Below are positions 31,029-34,224 of a stretch of DNA of 34,224 nt, piece after piece. The notes beneath the pieces were generated by a model that made no database searches, was not told the DNA's origin, and saw nothing but the letters and a program-made list of their open reading frames with translations. Each line of letters starts with the position of its first letter. The first letter of the stretch is position 1. The stretch is from the NCBI GenBank assembly GCA_046861615.1, contig JBHHUS010000015.1:1-34224 (forward strand). Reading direction: 5' to 3'. The position numbers and the translations under genes were made by a program. This DNA comes from CAZNUM01 sp046861615 (lineage in GTDB: Bacteria; Fidelibacterota; Marinisomatia; Marinisomatales; TCS55).

Positions 31029-32075
31029 ATGGCAGGGGTATCCCCACTGGTTTCAATTATTATTCCTCACTGGAACGGAATTGCCGTTTTGGATGAGTGT
31101 CTAAATTCACTTAGTCAATCTACCTACACTAATTTAGAAATCATCGTAGTGGATAACGCCTCGACGGATGGAAGCGCTGACTGGGTTTCGACACATTTTC
31201 CTGAGTTTGTCTTATTGACTAATGACCAGAATTTTGGCTATGCCGGCGGGTGTAACCGCGGTGCAGCCGTTGCCCGGGGTATCTATTTATTGTTTTTAAA
31301 CAATGATACTATTCAGGATGCTCATTGGCTGGAACCGCTGGTGGAGTGTTTGAATACTCATCCGCAGGTAGCTGCTGTTCAGCCAAAAATACTGAATTAT
31401 TTCAACCGGGATATGTTTGATTACGCCGGTGGTGCTGGCGGTGGACTGGATATTCTGGGATTCCCTTTTGCCCGCGGTCGAATCTTTTTAAATCAGGAGC
31501 AGGATCAGGGTCAATATGATCGTCCTGGTTCGATCTTCTGGGCCAGTGGAACCTGCCTGATGGTTCGGAAAGCTGCTTTTGAACAAGCCGGCGGATTTGA
31601 TGAAACTTTTTTCGCGCATATGGAAGAAATAGACCTCTGCTGGCGCTTCCACCTGATGAATCAGGAGATTTGGGCCGTACCTGCTTCTGTCATCTATCAT
31701 AAAAATGCTGTCAGTCTGCCAATGTTCTCCCGGCGAAAACAGTATTTAAATCACCGTAATTCACTTCTGATGCTCCTTTCGAATTATTCCTGGCCGTTAA
31801 CATTGTATTTATTTCCCCTGCGCTATGGGTTGGAATTGGTGGCGATTATTTATGCCTTGTCAAAAGGGGATTTTAACCATTTCTGGGGCATTTTTCAGGC
31901 TCTCTTCTGGTTATTGATCCATCCCCGAGTCATCTGGCAGAAACGACGATTGGTACAATCACTGCGACAGGTCCCGGATCGGCAGGTGATGAAAAAGATG
32001 TACAGGGGGAGTATTGTCTTTAACTACTATATTAGAGGGAAAAGACGGTTTAAGGATTTAATCCCCGAAGAATGA
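31029..32075 (+). CDS. Family 2 glycosyltransferase (rhamnosyltransferase-like)
   Basis: A GT-A fold transferase of 348 residues that adds a sugar from a nucleotide sugar to a surface glycan. The N-terminal nucleotide-binding part has IIPHWNG (11-17), VVDNASTDGS (40-49) and NND (91-93, the DxD-like metal site). The acceptor region has SGTCLMVRKAAF and FFAHMEEIDLCWR, which are typical of the rhamnosyltransferase-like branch. The C-terminal hydrophobic stretch (about 245-285) suggests membrane association. It is 47 bp downstream of the DUF2723 gene in the same direction, and its stop lies one base from the stop of the convergent DUF4835 gene, with no room for a separate terminator. Confidence 0.9.
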   Translation: MAGVSPLVSIIIPHWNGIAVLDECLNSLSQSTYTNLEIIVVDNASTDGSADWVSTHFPEFVLLTNDQNFGYAGGCNRGAAVARGIYLLFLNNDTIQDAHWLEPLVECLNTHPQVAAVQPKILNYFNRDMFDYAGGAGGGLDILGFPFARGRIFLNQEQDQGQYDRPGSIFWASGTCLMVRKAAFEQAGGFDETFFAHMEEIDLCWRFHLMNQEIWAVPASVIYHKNAVSLPMFSRRKQYLNHRNSLLMLLSNYSWPLTLYLFPLRYGLELVAIIYALSKGDFNHFWGIFQALFWLLIHPRVIWQKRRLVQSLRQVPDRQVMKKMYRGSIVFNYYIRGKRRFKDLIPEE

Positions 32076-32076
32076 T

Positions 32077-32925
32077 TTAATCCTCCAAGGCAGCGATTGC
32101 CCGTTGATATACCTCCTTATTTTCAGGATTCATTTCCACCAGTTTTGTCAGCATTTCTGTCTGACCCAGCGTCTTTAAATAATTAGCCAGATCTTCAGTG
32201 TGGGCTTTTAAAAAATAAAGTGCTCTTCCCCGGGGATAGTCTCTGAAAACCAATTCCAGCCCTTTCATCATATTATTGAATTCGGTTAAAGCTTCATCAA
32301 CATGCCCCTGCTGAAACAAATCCTGGGCAAGGTAAAAGGCGAAACGGGCTTCCCGCAGGCCTTTATTGGCAATGATTTCATTCAGAGTTATCAGACGTTG
32401 CGCCCAGCCCTTGGGATAATCGGAGGAAACGGCCCGAAGGGCAATTACCCGGGCCTGTTCATAGGCGTAATTGCCACCGTGGAGTTCGTAAGTGTCTTCC
32501 TGACCGCCTAATATTAAATAGGTATAGAAAGCCAGAAAACTGGCAAGGGGGTCAAAAACAGCGGGATCGTAATAGAGAGAGCTGCCCGGATTAAAGTAAA
32601 ACTGAACCGATTGGTCAAAATAACGCAGGTCCATACCATCGGAAAAAAGAGCTTGGGCATGATAGGTTTTTTGGCCTCCCTTCTGAGCAGTACCTTCAAA
32701 CACAAACTGGATATGCAGAGGAATCGCCAGGTCCTGATAATCTTCGTCCCAAACTTGACCGCTATAAAATCTTTCGATATTTTCACTAATCGTAACCAGT
32801 TCCTGTCGGTCATTGTCCTTTAGTAAATGGTGATCAACGGTTACTGATATAGTGCCGAATTGCGCCTGAACGGCGCTGGTTACAAAGAAAGCAGAAATAA
32901 TCAAGCTGTAGTAACAGAACTTCAT
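32077..32925 (-). CDS. DUF4835 (PorD-like) secreted protein
   Basis: A 282-residue exported protein. I start at ATG 32925 because this gives a clean signal peptide (YYSLIISAFFVTSAVQAQ) directly; the upstream TTG at 32958 would add 11 polar residues. AGGA touches the ATG. The body matches DUF4835: an N-terminal beta region (ISVTVDHHLLKDNDRQEL), then LASFLAFYTYLILGG and YEQARVIALRAVSSDYPKGW, and a helical end. In Bacteroidota this family is annotated as PorD, an accessory protein linked to the type IX secretion system. I see no other secretion genes here, so a role in secretion is inference from the name only. Confidence 0.75.
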   Translation of the reverse strand: MKFCYYSLIISAFFVTSAVQAQFGTISVTVDHHLLKDNDRQELVTISENIERFYSGQVWDEDYQDLAIPLHIQFVFEGTAQKGGQKTYHAQALFSDGMDLRYFDQSVQFYFNPGSSLYYDPAVFDPLASFLAFYTYLILGGQEDTYELHGGNYAYEQARVIALRAVSSDYPKGWAQRLITLNEIIANKGLREARFAFYLAQDLFQQGHVDEALTEFNNMMKGLELVFRDYPRGRALYFLKAHTEDLANYLKTLGQTEMLTKLVEMNPENKEVYQRAIAALED

Positions 32926-33064
32926 TCCTGACTGAAAATAGGTAATAATTCCGTCCAATTAAAATAAAAATAAACTTCTGGCTTCATGAATCATTTAATG
33001 CTGCTTTAAAATGCCTTGCCGAAAACCTGAAGGAGTGAATATTAGAAAGTAGGTAACTTTAAGC

Positions 33065-34224
33065 GTGGTCAATGTAATACATTTATTGGACTCCCAGCCG
33101 GAAGCACGCCGGATTCTAAAGTTGGTTGGGGAGCTGGGCGCTACTGAAAATCAAGAAGTTTATGTTGTTGGTGGAGTGGTGCGGGATTTGTTTTTGAATC
33201 GGCCCCTGAAGGAAATTGATATAATGGTGGTAGGTGATGGAATTGAATTTGCAAAGAAATTAGCTCGGAGATTCAGGGTCAAAACAATTGTACCGTTTCC
33301 GAAATTTTCGACGGCTAAAATTCCGTTGAAACCAATTCCGATTGAAGTAGCCGCTGCCCGGAAAGAAGCCTATAGTAAAGAATCCCGAAAACCCCGTAAA
33401 GTTCGGTACACTGATTTAGAAGGAGATTTAACGCGACGGGATTTTACCATTAATGCCATGGCAATGAATCTAAATCCGGGGCGGTTCGGGGAGTTACATG
33501 ATCCTTTAACCGGAGTCCAGGACTTGATGGCCAAACGTCTGGTGACACCCCTTGATCCGGATATTACTTTCTCCGAAGATCCCCTCAGGATGATGCGGGC
33601 TGCTTATTTTGCCGCGGCCCTAAACTTTAGAATTGAAGAAAACACATTTGCTTCGATTCAACGACAAGCGGAGCGGGTCGAAATTGTTTCCAGAGAGCGA
33701 ATTACCGCCGAACTGATAAAAATTCTCTCCACACCGAAACCTTCAATCGGGTTGGAGATATTACAGAAAACGGACTTAATGAAATATATTTTTCCGGAAG
33801 TACATGCTATGTTTGGGATGGAACAAACTCCTGAATGGCACCACAAGAATATATTTTATCACACTATGCAAGTGGTAGATAATGCTGCTGCTTTATCAGA
33901 TAAAATGGAATTGCGATTTGCTGCCCTGGTCCACGATATTGCCAAACCGGTGACCCGCCGGATTGACAAAAAAAAGGGATATACCTTTCATGGCCATGAT
34001 GCAGTTGGTGTTCGTATGCTGGATAAGATTGCCCGGGATTTGAAATTATCCAATGAACTGCGGGATTATTTAAAAAAATTGACGTTTTTACATTTACGTC
34101 CTATTGCCTTGGCTAAGGAAGAAATAACTGATTCAGCCGTTCGGCGGCTGATGGTCATGGCCGGGGAAATGATTGATGATCTACTAACCCTGTGTCGGGC
34201 GGATATCACTACAAAAAACCCGGA
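33065..34224 (+). CDS. tRNA nucleotidyltransferase (CCA-adding type) with HD domain, 3' truncated
   Basis: A class II nucleotidyltransferase of the CCA-adding/poly(A) polymerase family; at least 386 residues lie in the window and the gene continues past the right edge. It has VVGGVVRD (34-41), the metal motif LKEIDIMV, RRDFTINAMA (124-133), EDPLRMMRAA (171-180) and, in the second half, an HD phosphohydrolase domain with HD at 290-291 and HGHD further on. Adding CCA to tRNA 3' ends is the usual role, and the HD domain may remove 2',3'-cyclic phosphates. The first catalytic Asp of the DxD pair is Glu50 (EID). No ATG is in frame after the upstream stop; GTG 33065 is the only good start. Confidence 0.9.
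   Translation, partial: MVNVIHLLDSQPEARRILKLVGELGATENQEVYVVGGVVRDLFLNRPLKEIDIMVVGDGIEFAKKLARRFRVKTIVPFPKFSTAKIPLKPIPIEVAAARKEAYSKESRKPRKVRYTDLEGDLTRRDFTINAMAMNLNPGRFGELHDPLTGVQDLMAKRLVTPLDPDITFSEDPLRMMRAAYFAAALNFRIEENTFASIQRQAERVEIVSRERITAELIKILSTPKPSIGLEILQKTDLMKYIFPEVHAMFGMEQTPEWHHKNIFYHTMQVVDNAAALSDKMELRFAALVHDIAKPVTRRIDKKKGYTFHGHDAVGVRMLDKIARDLKLSNELRDYLKKLTFLHLRPIALAKEEITDSAVRRLMVMAGEMIDDLLTLCRADITTKNP

Noticed and set aside
1..34224. CRISPR arrays, tRNA or rRNA genes, insertion sequences, prophage genes
   Set aside because: No repeat-spacer pattern, cloverleaf, transposase, integrase or phage structural gene was seen on either strand.

Overview
The window is one contiguous stretch of chromosome from a bacterium that looks like a member of the FCB (Fibrobacteres-Chlorobi-Bacteroidetes) superphylum or a neighbouring candidate phylum. 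The reasons are a short RpoD/SigA of about 285 residues of the Bacteroidota type, a DUF4835 (PorD-like) lipid- or periplasm-directed protein, a DUF2723 glycosyltransferase-like membrane protein, and a -10 element of the form TAnnTTTG before the catabolic operon. The phylum is an inference; no rRNA gene is present to settle it.

Layout. 1-1933: a leftward pair, cyclic-nucleotide-binding-domain protein then AI-2E-family exporter, ending at a strong hairpin terminator. 2070-7055: a tightly overlapping rightward operon, EnvC-like amidase activator, DNA polymerase III delta prime, methionyl-tRNA synthetase, TatD hydrolase. 7070-7848: an AT-rich leftward accessory patch with a small four-helix membrane protein and a decayed HicB-like antitoxin. 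8066-9984: rsmA, rpoD and rpsU, closed by a terminator. 10052-11389: a GlmM-type phosphosugar mutase. 11449-18058: a bacterial microcompartment (BMC) operon. 18145-31: housekeeping again, with rlmD, a K+ channel plus a separate cyclic-nucleotide-binding protein, valS, a DUF4139 protein, recG, a DUF1844 protein, a DUF2723 protein and a family 2 glycosyltransferase. 32077-32925: DUF4835 on the other strand. From 33065: a CCA-adding-type tRNA nucleotidyltransferase that runs off the right edge.

The centrepiece is the BMC operon. A SorC/DeoR-type regulator with a visible promoter and twin operators controls a fused RpiB-DeoC enzyme, a CoA-acylating aldehyde dehydrogenase, two tandem-domain (BMC-T) shell proteins, one hexameric (BMC-H) shell protein and three pentameric (BMC-P) vertex proteins. 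This gene content matches the class known as sugar-phosphate-utilising (SPU) microcompartments. The most economical reading is that DeoC splits deoxyribose-5-phosphate into glyceraldehyde-3-phosphate and acetaldehyde inside the shell, and the dehydrogenase turns the acetaldehyde into acetyl-CoA. Unusual points are a lost catalytic Cys in the RpiB domain, a Cys-rich linker with a candidate targeting helix, and the absence of any alcohol dehydrogenase or phosphotransacylase in the locus.

No tRNA, rRNA, CRISPR array, insertion sequence or prophage was seen.
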